A stretch of DNA of 64,000 nucleotides from Flavobacterium sp. (GCA_016721735.1 JADKHM010000002.1:372001-436000); one strand, 5' to 3'; counted from the first letter of the stretch, positions 8,386 through 17,863 are shown. A program made the numbers and translations. Notes: generated from the letters alone by a model not told the origin.

Positions 8386-9651
8386 TTAGTCATCAATTGT
8401 CCATTTTCCTTCGTCAATATATTTGCAAGCATTATTCTGCCATCCCCATTCTGGCTCTTTCTGATCGATCATTTCTACCTCAAAAGAACAGCATTCAAAT
8501 TCTTGAAATTTTTCTCTAGTCTTCGAGTTTGCCAAATGCATTTTTAGGTAATAACTTCCTTTATACAGGCGAATGTTGGTGTATTCATACGTAATTTTAT
8601 TAACACCCTTTTTTCTACAAATTGGAGAATCAATATCAAAAATATACGACAATAGTACTGCTTTATTTAAATCATCAAATATTTGAATAGCGGGGGCAAT
8701 ATTTTCGTAATTATCGATGGGCATATTAATTTCAAGAGAAATTATTAAGGATTTTCCATAGGCTTGAATCATGCCGCCTTCCGATGTTTTCAATTCAACC
8801 TTAGTTATAGTAGGCTTATTTATGACTGGTAATTGCTCATAAACATGCTCGCCTTTATATTGCAAAGAGTATTCAGCAATAACTTTTGGTGTATAATCGT
8901 AAATTTGAAGATGACCGTTTTTCAATAAAATACTTTTGGAAGTAAGCGTTGAAATTGCACTAAGGTCATGACTGACAAAAAGAATTGTTCTTCCTTCGCC
9001 TTTACTAATATCGCCCATTTTGCCAAGACATTTCTTCTGAAACTCTGCATCTCCAACTGCCAAAACTTCATCTACAATCAAGATTTCACTTTCGAGATGT
9101 GCTGCGACGGCAAAAGCTAATCGAACATACATGCCGCTACTGTATCGTTTTACTGGGGTGTCAATATATCGTTCTACGCCAGAAAAATCTATTATTTCAT
9201 CCAGCTTTCTCGTAATTTCTTTCTTACGCATCCCTAAAATAGCGCCATTGAGATAGATGTTTTCTCTACCTGACAATTCAGGATGAAAACCAGTTCCAAC
9301 TTCTAGAAGGCTGGCGATTCGTCCTTTGACTTTAATTTGACCCGTCGTTGGACTTGTTACCCTTGACAATAATTTGAGCAATGTGCTTTTTCCGGCGCCA
9401 TTTCTTCCTATAATCCCAACGGCATCACCTTGATGGATGTCAAAATTAATATCTTTCAAAGACCAAACAATATCGCTCGTTCCTTTGATGCTGCGGTCAT
9501 TTGCTTCTCCGATCTTAAGAAATGGATCTTCTTTTCCGCGAACTTTGGTTGTCCAAAATCGCTCTAAATCACGCGAAATAGTACCCGTACCAATTTGACC
9601 AATTTGGTATGCTTTTGATAAATTCTCTGCTTTTATAACTATTTCTGACAT
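8386..9651 (-). CDS. wzt: ABC transporter ATP-binding protein with C-terminal extension (Wzt-like)
   Basis: The ATPase domain fills about residues 1-255. It has Walker A GIIGRNGAGKSTLLKLLS (about residue 87), signature YSSGMYVRLAFAVAAHLE, and Walker B ILIVDEVLAVGD followed by the switch His (VSHDL). The remaining 160 residues or so form an extra C-terminal domain. In E. coli O8/O9a Wzt such a domain binds the modified non-reducing end of the O-polysaccharide before export. The single-base overlap with wzm (9651) and the three methyltransferases that follow support the same mechanism here, but the ligand is inferred. Confidence 0.92.
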   Translation of the reverse strand: MSEIVIKAENLSKAYQIGQIGTGTISRDLERFWTTKVRGKEDPFLKIGEANDRSIKGTSDIVWSLKDINFDIHQGDAVGIIGRNGAGKSTLLKLLSRVTSPTTGQIKVKGRIASLLEVGTGFHPELSGRENIYLNGAILGMRKKEITRKLDEIIDFSGVERYIDTPVKRYSSGMYVRLAFAVAAHLESEILIVDEVLAVGDAEFQKKCLGKMGDISKGEGRTILFVSHDLSAISTLTSKSILLKNGHLQIYDYTPKVIAEYSLQYKGEHVYEQLPVINKPTITKVELKTSEGGMIQAYGKSLIISLEINMPIDNYENIAPAIQIFDDLNKAVLLSYIFDIDSPICRKKGVNKITYEYTNIRLYKGSYYLKMHLANSKTREKFQEFECCSFEVEMIDQKEPEWGWQNNACKYIDEGKWTIDD

Positions 9652-10508
9652 TATATTGTATCTACGAAATTCTTTTCAGTTTTATTAAAAATGATTACTC
9701 CTATAAATAAAACGATGATCGTAACCAAAACAGAGTAGCTAATGCTCCAGACCGAAAATTCTCCTTTGCCAAGAAATGCATATCGAAATGCTTCAATGAT
9801 TCCAGTCATTGGATTAAGCTCTATGATTGATTTGTACTTTGCTGGTGCGGCACTTAACGGATAGATAACCGTAGTTCCGTACATCAAAAGTTGCACTCCG
9901 AAGGCAACTAAAAACGTAAGATCTCTATATTTCGTAGTCATAGCCGTAATGATTAATCCAAGACCTAATCCTAGAAGCGCCATCAATGCAACTAAAAACG
10001 GAAAAAAAAGAATGGCATAAGTTATATGAAAATTGGCTCCTTGAAAACCAAAATACACCATCATTATTATTAATAAAAGTAGCTGGACTACGAATCGCAC
10101 CAAGTTACTGACGACAATACTTAACGGCATAATCAATCGTGGGAAGTAAACTTTACCAAAAATCGAAGCATTATCCCGAAAAACAGTACTTGTTTTTGTA
10201 AGACAATCTGAAAAATAATTCCATGCGGTAATACCTGTTAAGTAAAATAACTGTTGCGGTAAACCATCAGTACTCATCTTGGCCAGGTTGCCAAAAACAA
10301 AAGTAAAGACTATCGTTGTAAAAAGCGGTTGGATAAAAAACCAAAGCGGACCAAGAACAGTTTGTTTATAGAAACTCACAAAATCACGTTTCACGAACAT
10401 CCATAGGAGATCTCGGTATCGCCAAACATCACTGAATTTTAGATCAAATAACGAACTATGTCCTTTTATAACAAGATTCCAATCTTCAGATTGAATTGTT
10501 TCTTTCAT
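9651..10508 (-). CDS. wzm: ABC-2 type polysaccharide export permease (Wzm-like)
   Basis: The 285-aa protein has six predicted membrane segments and the ABC-2 membrane family layout. Typical blocks are WMFVKRDFVSFYKQTVLGPLWFFIQP, split at about residues 37-62, then YFSDCLTKTSTVFRDNASIFGKVYFPR and YPLSAAPAKYKSIIELNPMTGIIEAFRYAFLG, all standard for Wzm/TagG-like exporters. With Wzt it moves a completed lipid-linked glycan across the inner membrane. A TAnnTTTG element at 10576-10583 lies upstream, so this is probably the first gene of the leftward operon. Confidence 0.92.
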   Translation of the reverse strand: MKETIQSEDWNLVIKGHSSLFDLKFSDVWRYRDLLWMFVKRDFVSFYKQTVLGPLWFFIQPLFTTIVFTFVFGNLAKMSTDGLPQQLFYLTGITAWNYFSDCLTKTSTVFRDNASIFGKVYFPRLIMPLSIVVSNLVRFVVQLLLLIIMMVYFGFQGANFHITYAILFFPFLVALMALLGLGLGLIITAMTTKYRDLTFLVAFGVQLLMYGTTVIYPLSAAPAKYKSIIELNPMTGIIEAFRYAFLGKGEFSVWSISYSVLVTIIVLFIGVIIFNKTEKNFVDTI

Positions 10509-10575
10509 TCTTTACAGTTTTCTACACTTAGAAAAGTAGTTTTACAATCTTCAAATGGCAGGTAAATTTTTGCTG

Positions 10576-10583
10576 CAAATATA
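10576..10583 (-). promoter_or_regulatory. Putative -7 promoter element for the wzm-wzt operon
   Basis: Read on the minus strand the site is TATATTTG followed by CAGC, an exact fit to the Bacteroidetes -7 consensus TAnnTTTG. It lies about 70 bp upstream of the wzm start in a divergent intergenic region of 196 bp. I see no convincing -33 TTTG at the right distance. Such 8-mers occur by chance in AT-rich DNA, but the location fits. Confidence 0.5.
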
Positions 10584-10663
10584 AGTATTTAGCCTTGATC
10601 ACTATACTTTTTTTGGATAGTTTACCTAGCATAAACTAAATTTAAAGTAAAACAAAATGTAAG

Positions 10664-10671
10664 TATATTTG
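10664..10671 (+). promoter_or_regulatory. Putative -7 promoter element for the PHP phosphatase gene
   Basis: TATATTTG on the plus strand matches TAnnTTTG and ends 33 bp before the phosphatase ATG, which would give a leader of about 27 nt. The -33 region is unclear. With the minus-strand site at 10576 it makes this intergenic region a divergent promoter. Confidence 0.5.
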
Positions 10672-10704
10672 TAGTTACTATTTTATATAATTTTAATCTC
10701 AACG

Positions 10705-11433
10705 ATGTTCCATTTTCTCAAAAAGAATTCTTATCTAAAAGATATCATTCCTTCTAATTATGTCGATATTCATAGTCACTTATTGCCTGGAATAGATGAT
10801 GGTGCTATTACTATAGAAGACACCTTGTTATTAATTAGTGAATTACGGAAAATTGGTTTTCAGCAATTTATAACTACACCACATATTTACACCACCGTTT
10901 GGGACAATACGAAAGATTTGATTGAAAGAAAGCACAAAGAAACGATACTATCATTGCCGCAAGACACTTCCTTAAGATTTGCAGCCGAATATATGATCGA
11001 CCCGTACTTCGCTACATTGTTTCAAAATGAATCATTAGCAACCTTGAAGGAGAATTACGTACTGGTTGAACTGTCATACATCAACCCACCTATTCAACTG
11101 TATGATATTCTATTTGAACTTCAAATTGCGGGATACCGCCCTATTTTAGCACATCCTGAGCGTTACCCTTTTTATAATTCCAACTTGAATGAATTCACCA
11201 AACTAAGAAATGCGGGCTGCCTATTTCAAATGAATTTATTGTCGACAGTAGGCTATTACGGTACTGAGGCCACCAAATCTTGTGAATTACTTCTGAAGAA
11301 AGGCCTCGTTGACTTTGTAGGTTCAGATGTACATCACACCAAACATCTTGAGTCATTTTCGAGCAAAATACTTATAAATGATCTTAAGCCTCTAAAAGCA
11401 GCAATCGAAAATAATCAATTTTTTAAGCTGTGA
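10705..11433 (+). CDS. PHP-family tyrosine-protein phosphatase (CpsB/YwqE type)
   Basis: The 242-aa protein has the metal-ligand motifs of the PHP phosphatase family: YVDIHSHLLPGIDDGA (His23, His25), TTPHIYTTVW, ILAHPERYPFY and VGSDVHHTKH. Gram-positive CpsB and YwqE remove phosphate from the C-terminal tyrosines of the CpsD/Wzc kinase. It is the only plus-strand gene here and ends exactly where the facing wzc ends (stop at 11431-11433, wzc stop at 11434-11436). That position strongly suggests it acts on this Wzc, perhaps also on the second copy at 60-62 kb. Placement on the opposite strand gives it its own promoter. Confidence 0.9.
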   Translation: MFHFLKKNSYLKDIIPSNYVDIHSHLLPGIDDGAITIEDTLLLISELRKIGFQQFITTPHIYTTVWDNTKDLIERKHKETILSLPQDTSLRFAAEYMIDPYFATLFQNESLATLKENYVLVELSYINPPIQLYDILFELQIAGYRPILAHPERYPFYNSNLNEFTKLRNAGCLFQMNLLSTVGYYGTEATKSCELLLKKGLVDFVGSDVHHTKHLESFSSKILINDLKPLKAAIENNQFFKL

Positions 11434-13839
11434 TTACTTGCTAAACCACTTATACCAAGGTTTCTTTTCAACTTCTTGCTCCACTCCATACCCGTAGCCA
11501 TAGCCGTATCCATAGCCATAGCCATATCCGCCGTAACCATAAGCGTATGGTTTTCTCCAGCGTGTATCATTCAATAAGATTGACATATTTGGCAATCTCT
11601 TTTGACGATAAAGATCATCAATCATCTTTATTTGACGTTTGTCAATAAAATTGGCGCGAATGACATAGATAAAAATGTCCGCAAATTTAGCTACTAATAA
11701 TGTATCAGTCACCAAACTAACTGGAGCGGTATCGACAATAATGTAGTCAAACTCTTTCTTTAATTCCTCAAACATATTGTCAATCTTGCCATTCATCAAT
11801 AAATCAACTGGATTCGGTGCGACAACACCAGAAGGCAAGATGTAGAAACTATCAAAGTTGTCTACTTTCATAATGTAGTCATTGATGTTTTCGTTGCTCT
11901 TTGACAAATAATTTGTTAATCCTTGTGCTGGCAACTGCAAGTAGCGATCTATCTTCGGGTTTCTAATATCCAATCCAACCAACAGTACTTTTTTGCCTGA
12001 CAGGGCAATCGTACTAGCTAAATTTACCGCCACAAATGTCTTTCCTTCTTTTGGGATGGTAGAGGTGACAAAAATCGTTTTACATTGATTTTCAGGAATT
12101 TTGTTTGCCAAGAATTCCAAATTAGTTCTAATAATTCTGATTACTTCCGCAGAACTAGATTTGCTATTGGTATTAATGATTTCATCGTGACTTTCAGATT
12201 GCGGAATATCTCCAAGGAAAGGTGCAGATAATTTACCCTCAAAATCTTGTCTGTTCTTTATTTTATTGTCAAAAAGATTTTTGATGTAAATCACAGAATA
12301 CGGCACAAACATTCCGATCATTATGGCAATAATAAATACGATATTTCGTCTTGGTGATACTGGATAGTCTGAGGAAAATGCGGCATCTACAATTTTCGAA
12401 ATCGGCTCTGTTACCGCTAACGATATCGCCGTTTCTTCTCTTTTTTGCAGCAAATAAAGATACAATGATTCTTTAATTTGTTGCTGTCTTGTCAAGATTC
12501 TATATTCTCTTTCTTGGGTTGGCAATTCAGAAATTCTACCTTTAATAAGATTATCTTGTTTTTCAAGATCTTTCTTCCTAATATTTAAAGAGGCAAGTGT
12601 TCTTTTTAAACTCGCACTCACATTCGCACTAAGCTCTTCAATTTTTTCTTCAAGGTTAATAACGATTGAATTGTTCTTTGTACCATCTTTTACTATTCTA
12701 TTTCTTTGAATGACATAATCATTAAATTGAACAATAAAATTCGTGACATCTTTTCCGTCAGCGACCGATATTAAATTATTGGGTACCAAATCCCATTTAC
12801 CCTTTGATTTCATATAACTTAGCATCTCCGAAACCACTTTTATCTGTGTCTCCGTTGCAATAAGATCTTTACTAAAATCTACAGAATTGTGTAAAAATAT
12901 CTCCGCTTGTGTATTGATATCGGTAACATCATTGGACTTCTTAAAAATTTCCGCATCCTTTTCTACGTCACCTAACTCTGAAGTGATAATTTTTAGACGA
13001 TCTTGAATGAAATTCAAGGTGTTTTCAGAAATAAACTTTTTATCAGTGATGGCATCTTGATTGTAGACTTCAATAAGTGTATTTAAAAAATCTACGGCTT
13101 TATCTTTTACCGGATCATTAATTGCCAATGATACAATACTAGAGTTCTTGCTTAAAGAAGATACATTTAATCTGCCCTTAAAACTATCAACAACATCGTC
13201 AATTCTATGGACTTCGACTATAATCGGAATATTTTTAGAATAATTCGCAAATGTTCTAGGGTTTTTATTTACTACTAACTTAGAGTCATCAAGGTTAATA
13301 ATTGAACCATATTTGAATTTGCCCAAAGTGGTTACTCCATCTGAAACCAATTCAAACGTTGTATCATCGACAAAATTGAGTGTAAAGGATTTTTGGTGGT
13401 TATAAAAACTATCGTTGATATCGTAAAAAGAAAATTCTACAGGCTTCTCCTTATAGAGCTCAATCGTTTTTACCCTTCCAATAGAAGTGTAATATACATT
13501 GAGTCCAATTTTCTTGATTGCTCCACCGATAATATTTCTGGAACGAATAACTTCAATTTCATTGTCAACATTATTCTTAACGCCAGCCATAATCCCCAAG
13601 TCGGAAAAGGCAGTCAACTCAGATTGTAACCCTCCTTTTTTCTCATCTCGAACTAAAATACTTGCAGTGGCATTATAAATCGGCACCGCGTAACGCAAGT
13701 ACAAAGAGGCTACAACTAGACACACAAAAATTCCAAATCCAAACCATTTCCACTGTGATAGATATCTTTCTACCAATTCATGAAAATCGAATACATCCTC
13801 ATGTTTTTCATTAAAATTTGGAGTATTTTCTTCCATCAT
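11434..13839 (-). CDS. wzc: Wzc-type polysaccharide co-polymerase and BY-kinase
   Basis: The 801-aa protein has a Wzz domain with a first membrane segment near residue 40, a long periplasmic coiled region, a conserved Pro-rich segment before the second membrane helix (about residues 490-520), and a cytoplasmic BY-kinase domain. The kinase shows Walker A TSTIPKEGKTFVAVNLA (about residue 596), Walker A' VLLVGLDIRNPK and Walker B YIIVDTAPVSLVTDT. The C-terminus is a Gly-Tyr cluster at about residues 765-786. Phosphorylation of these tyrosines controls polymer length and export. It is 6 bp downstream of wza and faces the phosphatase. Confidence 0.93.
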   Translation of the reverse strand: MMEENTPNFNEKHEDVFDFHELVERYLSQWKWFGFGIFVCLVVASLYLRYAVPIYNATASILVRDEKKGGLQSELTAFSDLGIMAGVKNNVDNEIEVIRSRNIIGGAIKKIGLNVYYTSIGRVKTIELYKEKPVEFSFYDINDSFYNHQKSFTLNFVDDTTFELVSDGVTTLGKFKYGSIINLDDSKLVVNKNPRTFANYSKNIPIIVEVHRIDDVVDSFKGRLNVSSLSKNSSIVSLAINDPVKDKAVDFLNTLIEVYNQDAITDKKFISENTLNFIQDRLKIITSELGDVEKDAEIFKKSNDVTDINTQAEIFLHNSVDFSKDLIATETQIKVVSEMLSYMKSKGKWDLVPNNLISVADGKDVTNFIVQFNDYVIQRNRIVKDGTKNNSIVINLEEKIEELSANVSASLKRTLASLNIRKKDLEKQDNLIKGRISELPTQEREYRILTRQQQIKESLYLYLLQKREETAISLAVTEPISKIVDAAFSSDYPVSPRRNIVFIIAIMIGMFVPYSVIYIKNLFDNKIKNRQDFEGKLSAPFLGDIPQSESHDEIINTNSKSSSAEVIRIIRTNLEFLANKIPENQCKTIFVTSTIPKEGKTFVAVNLASTIALSGKKVLLVGLDIRNPKIDRYLQLPAQGLTNYLSKSNENINDYIMKVDNFDSFYILPSGVVAPNPVDLLMNGKIDNMFEELKKEFDYIIVDTAPVSLVTDTLLVAKFADIFIYVIRANFIDKRQIKMIDDLYRQKRLPNMSILLNDTRWRKPYAYGYGGYGYGYGYGYGYGYGVEQEVEKKPWYKWFSK
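11486..11546 (-). repeat. Low-complexity Gly-Tyr codon repeat in wzc
   Basis: The end of wzc consists of tandem six-base GGN-TAY units that encode alternating Gly and Tyr. In wzc genes these are the autophosphorylation tyrosines. Such tandem units can change number by slippage, which would alter the number of phosphorylatable sites. Confidence 0.6.
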
Positions 13840-13845
13840 ATTTTT

Positions 13846-14616
13846 TTAATTTTTGAGTACTAATATTAATGACAATATTACGGTCAAACCCGACAGGTAT
13901 AGTGCGGTGTTCGGCCCAACGGCAGAACTATTAATTGCCGTTTTATTAGGTTCAACATATATAATGTCGTTTTGAGCTAAGTAGTAATTTTCTAAATTGA
14001 GGATGTCAACTTTTGTAAGATCAATTCTGGTATAAGTCTTCTTTCCTTCCTCTTCGTGAATCAATAAAATGTTATTTCGCTTTCCGTATAACGTTAGATC
14101 ACCAGAAAGACTTAACGCCTCTAAAATTGTAATTCTTTCGCTAGGTATGGTATAAGAACCTGGTTTAGATACTTGCCCTAAAATTGAAATTTTATAATTT
14201 AAGATTCTCAAATTAATACTTGGATTCTTAATATAAAATGAAACTTTATCAGCCAATGTACTAATAGCCTGAGATCTCGTCAGTCCTCCTAATTTAACTT
14301 TTCCTATTACAGGAAACTCAATAAAACCATCATTATCAATTAAATAGGTTTTAATGTTGCTTTGATTTTCGTTTAATTGATAATTTCCCTGTATTTGTGG
14401 TAAGTTAAACGGAACTGTCACCTCTGGATTCTCTGCGCTTACAATTACATTGAGTAAGTCATCCGGCTGAAGCGTTGGCTCATATCGAAGTGAGCTATCA
14501 TAATTTTTTTGATTGTCAATATCCTGTAAGTAAACCAATTTCTTTCTCGAAACACATGAGAAAAGAAAAAATGAAGCAAATAAATATAAAAACGCGGCTT
14601 TAGTTGAAAATTTCAT
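13846..14616 (-). CDS. wza: Polysaccharide export lipoprotein (Wza-like)
   Basis: The 256-aa protein starts with a lipoprotein signal peptide ending in the lipobox LFSC (Cys21). It then has the Poly_export domain (LRYEPTLQPDDLLNVIVSAENPE, split at residues 43-65), a SLBB-type domain with ILGQVSKPGSYTIPSERITI, and a C-terminal hydrophobic helix typical of Bacteroidetes Wza homologues. It would form the outer-membrane export channel with the Wzc 6 bp downstream. It is a paralogue of the protein at 62603-63394. A TATATTTG element lies 20 bp upstream. Confidence 0.92.
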   Translation of the reverse strand: MKFSTKAAFLYLFASFFLFSCVSRKKLVYLQDIDNQKNYDSSLRYEPTLQPDDLLNVIVSAENPEVTVPFNLPQIQGNYQLNENQSNIKTYLIDNDGFIEFPVIGKVKLGGLTRSQAISTLADKVSFYIKNPSINLRILNYKISILGQVSKPGSYTIPSERITILEALSLSGDLTLYGKRNNILLIHEEEGKKTYTRIDLTKVDILNLENYYLAQNDIIYVEPNKTAINSSAVGPNTALYLSGLTVILSLILVLKN

Positions 14617-14635
14617 AGTTTATAATTGATTCTTG

Positions 14636-14643
14636 CAAATATA
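14636..14643 (-). promoter_or_regulatory. Putative -7 promoter element for the second wza-wzc pair
   Basis: On the minus strand TATATTTGC lies 20 bp before the wza ATG in the 77-bp gap after the dehydratase gene. It would let wza-wzc be transcribed separately from the long upstream operon. No clear -33 motif is visible. Confidence 0.5.
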
Positions 14644-14693
14644 GTTGTAAAGCTTTAATGTCAGTATTAAAATAAGAAAATCTAGATTAGTTA

Positions 14694-16643
14694 TTAAGCA
14701 TCAAGCGTTTCAAAAACGGAATTCATGCTTTTAAATTCAGGCACAATTTTTTTCATTGCCGAGACAATGTCTTCATTTGAACTTTTTCCAAGGTGCAACA
14801 ATAGCGCATTCGTAGCAGTTTGTATGCTTGCATGATCTTCTTGAATTTCCTGAGCAATCATAATCTTATTGTTGTGCGTCGGTAAAGTCTTCGAGGAATC
14901 ATTCAACAATTCTTCATATAATTTTTCTCCTGGGCGCAAACCTATGATTTTAATATCAATTTCTTTGTATGGAATGAAGCCCGCTAATCGTATCATTTTT
15001 AGCGCTAAATCGATGATCTTTACTGGCTGGCCCATATCAAAAATAAAAATTTCTCCACCTTTCCCCATCGCACCTGCCTCTAATACAAGCTGACAAGCTT
15101 CCGGAATGGTCATAAAATAACGAATGATATCTGGATGGGTGATTGTTAATGGTCCTCCCTCTGCAATTTGTCTAGAGAATAAGGGAACAATCGACCCATT
15201 AGAGCCTAAGACATTTCCAAATCGTGTAGTAATAAACTTCGTCTTAACTGCACGATTGTCACTATTCAGATTGCTGTTCAAAGTTTGCACATATTTCTCA
15301 GCAATACGCTTGCTTGCGCCCATTACGCTACTTGGATTAACTGCTTTATCAGTAGAAACCATAACAAAACACTCTACTTCATATTGCAAAGACAAGTCGG
15401 CCAAATTCTTGGTTCCTAATACATTTGTAAATACAGCTTGCGAGGGATTTTCCTCCATCAAGGGAACATGCTTGTAAGCGGCTGCATGGTAAACCACATT
15501 TGGATTGTACTTAGCAAAAACCATATCAAGCGCTTCCCTATTTCTAATATCTGCCAGCACAGAGCGCAGTACTACTTTGTCATTAAAAGGCTTAATCTCT
15601 AGGCTTAGGTTGTGCAACGGCGTTTCTGCTTGGTCGACAATGATGATTTTCTTTGGATTAAAAGACAAGATTTGACGGGTAATCTCACTTCCGATTGACC
15701 CCGCGGCGCCTGTAATCATTATGGTTTTTCCATCAAGTTGCGTTGATATAGCTCTTGTGTCTAAAACAATTGGTTTTCTATCTAACAAATCTTCAATTTC
15801 AAAGCTTTTCACCTTCGTCGAAATTTGCTTTTCGTCTTCCCAATCTGCGATCAATGGCACGGTAAAGACTTTGAAGTTAAACTCTAGACATTCCTCAACA
15901 ATCGCTATCGTTTCTTCCTTACTTAAGCTCTTTTCAGCGATAATCAATGCATCGGCTTTTAAAGATCGTAGTATAACAGCAATTTTCTTATTTTGATTAA
16001 ATATGGGTAGATTTAAAATACTTTTGGACGTCTTATTTTGATTGAATTTATCAATAAATCCTCGTAACTTAAATCTACTTGGAGTTTCTGTCTTTAGCGC
16101 ATTAGCAACGGATATAGCATTTGCGTCCGACCCGTAGATCACTGCATTTATCAACTTTTTCTTATCTTCAAAATGCATGTATTTTTCGAATACATATTTG
16201 ATTAGAATTCGAAATAGGAAAAGCAACAAGAATGATAAAACGAAATTGATAAACAAACCTGTCGTAACAAAAATGACTTTATCAAAAAAAACGAGACATG
16301 AAAAGTTAACAACAAGCAAGAAAATATAAGATGTGGTGGTAGAAATCAAAAGTTTCACACCATCAATAAATGTAGAATGCCTTATGATACCGGCATACGT
16401 TCGGTAGACCAAGAAAAAAATCGCGTTTACTAGAATGATTAGCCCATAACGAGTAGCCATTCCAAAATAGTTATAACGCAAATTCGACAAACTATAAATG
16501 ATGAGATAGGTTATTATACTTGCGACAAGTACAATAAATACATCAATAGCGAAAATAATCCACCTTGGCAAATAACCAATATTATGGAATCGTTTCCCTA
16601 AAACACTATTTTTTACAATACCAAAAATAGAATTGCTCATCAA
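14694..16643 (-). CDS. Membrane-bound nucleotide-sugar 4,6-dehydratase (FlaA1/WbpM/PglF family)
   Basis: The 649-aa protein has four N-terminal membrane helices, a degenerate CoA-binding-like Rossmann region, and a second full SDR domain with TITGAAGSIGSEITRQ-type binding (ITGAAGSIGSEI, about residue 313). The catalytic motif is VMGASK (about residues 437-443), where Met replaces Tyr of YxxxK as in WbpM and PglF; STDKAVNP precedes it. These enzymes convert UDP-GlcNAc to the 4-keto-6-deoxy sugar at the inner membrane. The DegT aminotransferase just upstream in the operon is the natural next enzyme, giving a UDP-4-amino-4,6-dideoxy-HexNAc. Confidence 0.9.
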   Translation of the reverse strand: MMSNSIFGIVKNSVLGKRFHNIGYLPRWIIFAIDVFIVLVASIITYLIIYSLSNLRYNYFGMATRYGLIILVNAIFFLVYRTYAGIIRHSTFIDGVKLLISTTTSYIFLLVVNFSCLVFFDKVIFVTTGLFINFVLSFLLLFLFRILIKYVFEKYMHFEDKKKLINAVIYGSDANAISVANALKTETPSRFKLRGFIDKFNQNKTSKSILNLPIFNQNKKIAVILRSLKADALIIAEKSLSKEETIAIVEECLEFNFKVFTVPLIADWEDEKQISTKVKSFEIEDLLDRKPIVLDTRAISTQLDGKTIMITGAAGSIGSEITRQILSFNPKKIIIVDQAETPLHNLSLEIKPFNDKVVLRSVLADIRNREALDMVFAKYNPNVVYHAAAYKHVPLMEENPSQAVFTNVLGTKNLADLSLQYEVECFVMVSTDKAVNPSSVMGASKRIAEKYVQTLNSNLNSDNRAVKTKFITTRFGNVLGSNGSIVPLFSRQIAEGGPLTITHPDIIRYFMTIPEACQLVLEAGAMGKGGEIFIFDMGQPVKIIDLALKMIRLAGFIPYKEIDIKIIGLRPGEKLYEELLNDSSKTLPTHNNKIMIAQEIQEDHASIQTATNALLLHLGKSSNEDIVSAMKKIVPEFKSMNSVFETLDA

Positions 16644-16706
16644 TAACTATAAAAATTCAATATAAAAATAACATTTTCTAATAAAACCAAATGATTTTAT
16701 TACTTT

Positions 16707-17846
16707 TTAATTAAAAAAAATATCCAGTTCTGCCTTAATTCGATCTCTGTCCTCATCTCCCAAATTTGACCCCGACGGCATACAAAGTCCAATATCAAAA
16801 AGCTGTGCGGCGGTATCGCCACCGTAATAAGGGCATGCTTCAAAAATTGGTTGCAAATGCATCGGTTTCCACAAAGGGCGACACTCAATGTTTTTCTTCT
16901 CTAAAGCGATTCTCAAATCCTCTCTAGTCTTCCCGTTTGTTTTGCTCGGGTCAACTAAAATCGCAGAAAGCCAATGGTTGGAATAATAAGCTGGAGTAGG
17001 TTCTTCAAATACCGTTACACCTTCAATGTCTTTAAAATAAGTTGCATAAAAATCATGCATCTTTCTTCTCAATAGAACGTGTTTCTCTAAAATTTCCATT
17101 TGCCCTCTCCCAATTCCAGCTGAAATATTACTAAGTCGATAATTGTATCCAATCTCAGAATGTTGATAGTGCGGCGCTTGATCACGTGATTGCGTTGCAA
17201 AGAAAATAGTTCTTTCTTTCAGCACTGTGTTAGGCGATACTAATGCGCCTCCTCCAGAAGTCGTTATGATTTTATTTCCATTAAAGGATAGTACGCCAAA
17301 ATCACCAAAAGTTCCACATTTCTGACCTTTGTATGTACTTCCTAAAGCTTCAGCACTGTCTTCTAAAAGTGGAATATCATACTTTTCAGAAATTGCCTTA
17401 ATCTCATCAACTTTAAATGGCATTCCATAGAGATGCACTGCTATAATCGCCTTCGGACGTTTCCCTTTGGAGATTCGATCGACGATTGCTTCTTCTAAAG
17501 CAATGGGACACATATTCCAGGTTTCTCTTTCACTATCCACAAAAATGGGATGTGCTCCTTGGTATAAAATCGGATTTGCCGATGCTGAAAATGTAAAACT
17601 TTGGCAAATTACTTCATCGCCAGCTTTGACTCCCAAAAGAACAAGCCCAAGATGAATTGCGGCAGTGCCAGAACTCAAAGCGGCTATTGCTTTATTTTCG
17701 CCAATATAAGATTCTAAGTCATTTTCAAAACCGGAAACGTTTGGTCCTAAAGGTGCAACCCAATTGCTATCAAAAGCTTCCTTGATAAACTTTTGTTCGC
17801 TACCGCCCATATGTGGCGATGATAGCCAAATTTTAGATTCAATCAT
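16707..17846 (-). CDS. DegT/DnrJ/EryC1 aminotransferase (PglE-like)
   Basis: The 379-aa PLP enzyme shows ALSSGTAAIHLGL (about residues 56-68), LLEDSAEALGS with PLP-contacting Asp163, and GVLSFNGNKIITTSGGG with the Schiff-base Lys192. Opening residues WLSSPHMGGSE are typical of PglE-like 4-aminotransferases that act on UDP-4-keto-6-deoxy-GlcNAc. The dehydratase that makes that substrate is the next gene (63 bp). A PglD-like acetyltransferase is not adjacent; three ATP-grasp proteins in the cluster might acylate the amino group instead, which is speculation. It could also supply the missing WbpE step. Confidence 0.9.
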   Translation of the reverse strand: MIESKIWLSSPHMGGSEQKFIKEAFDSNWVAPLGPNVSGFENDLESYIGENKAIAALSSGTAAIHLGLVLLGVKAGDEVICQSFTFSASANPILYQGAHPIFVDSERETWNMCPIALEEAIVDRISKGKRPKAIIAVHLYGMPFKVDEIKAISEKYDIPLLEDSAEALGSTYKGQKCGTFGDFGVLSFNGNKIITTSGGGALVSPNTVLKERTIFFATQSRDQAPHYQHSEIGYNYRLSNISAGIGRGQMEILEKHVLLRRKMHDFYATYFKDIEGVTVFEEPTPAYYSNHWLSAILVDPSKTNGKTREDLRIALEKKNIECRPLWKPMHLQPIFEACPYYGGDTAAQLFDIGLCMPSGSNLGDEDRDRIKAELDIFFN

Positions 17847-17863
17847 TTTTCTTTAATCTTTTT

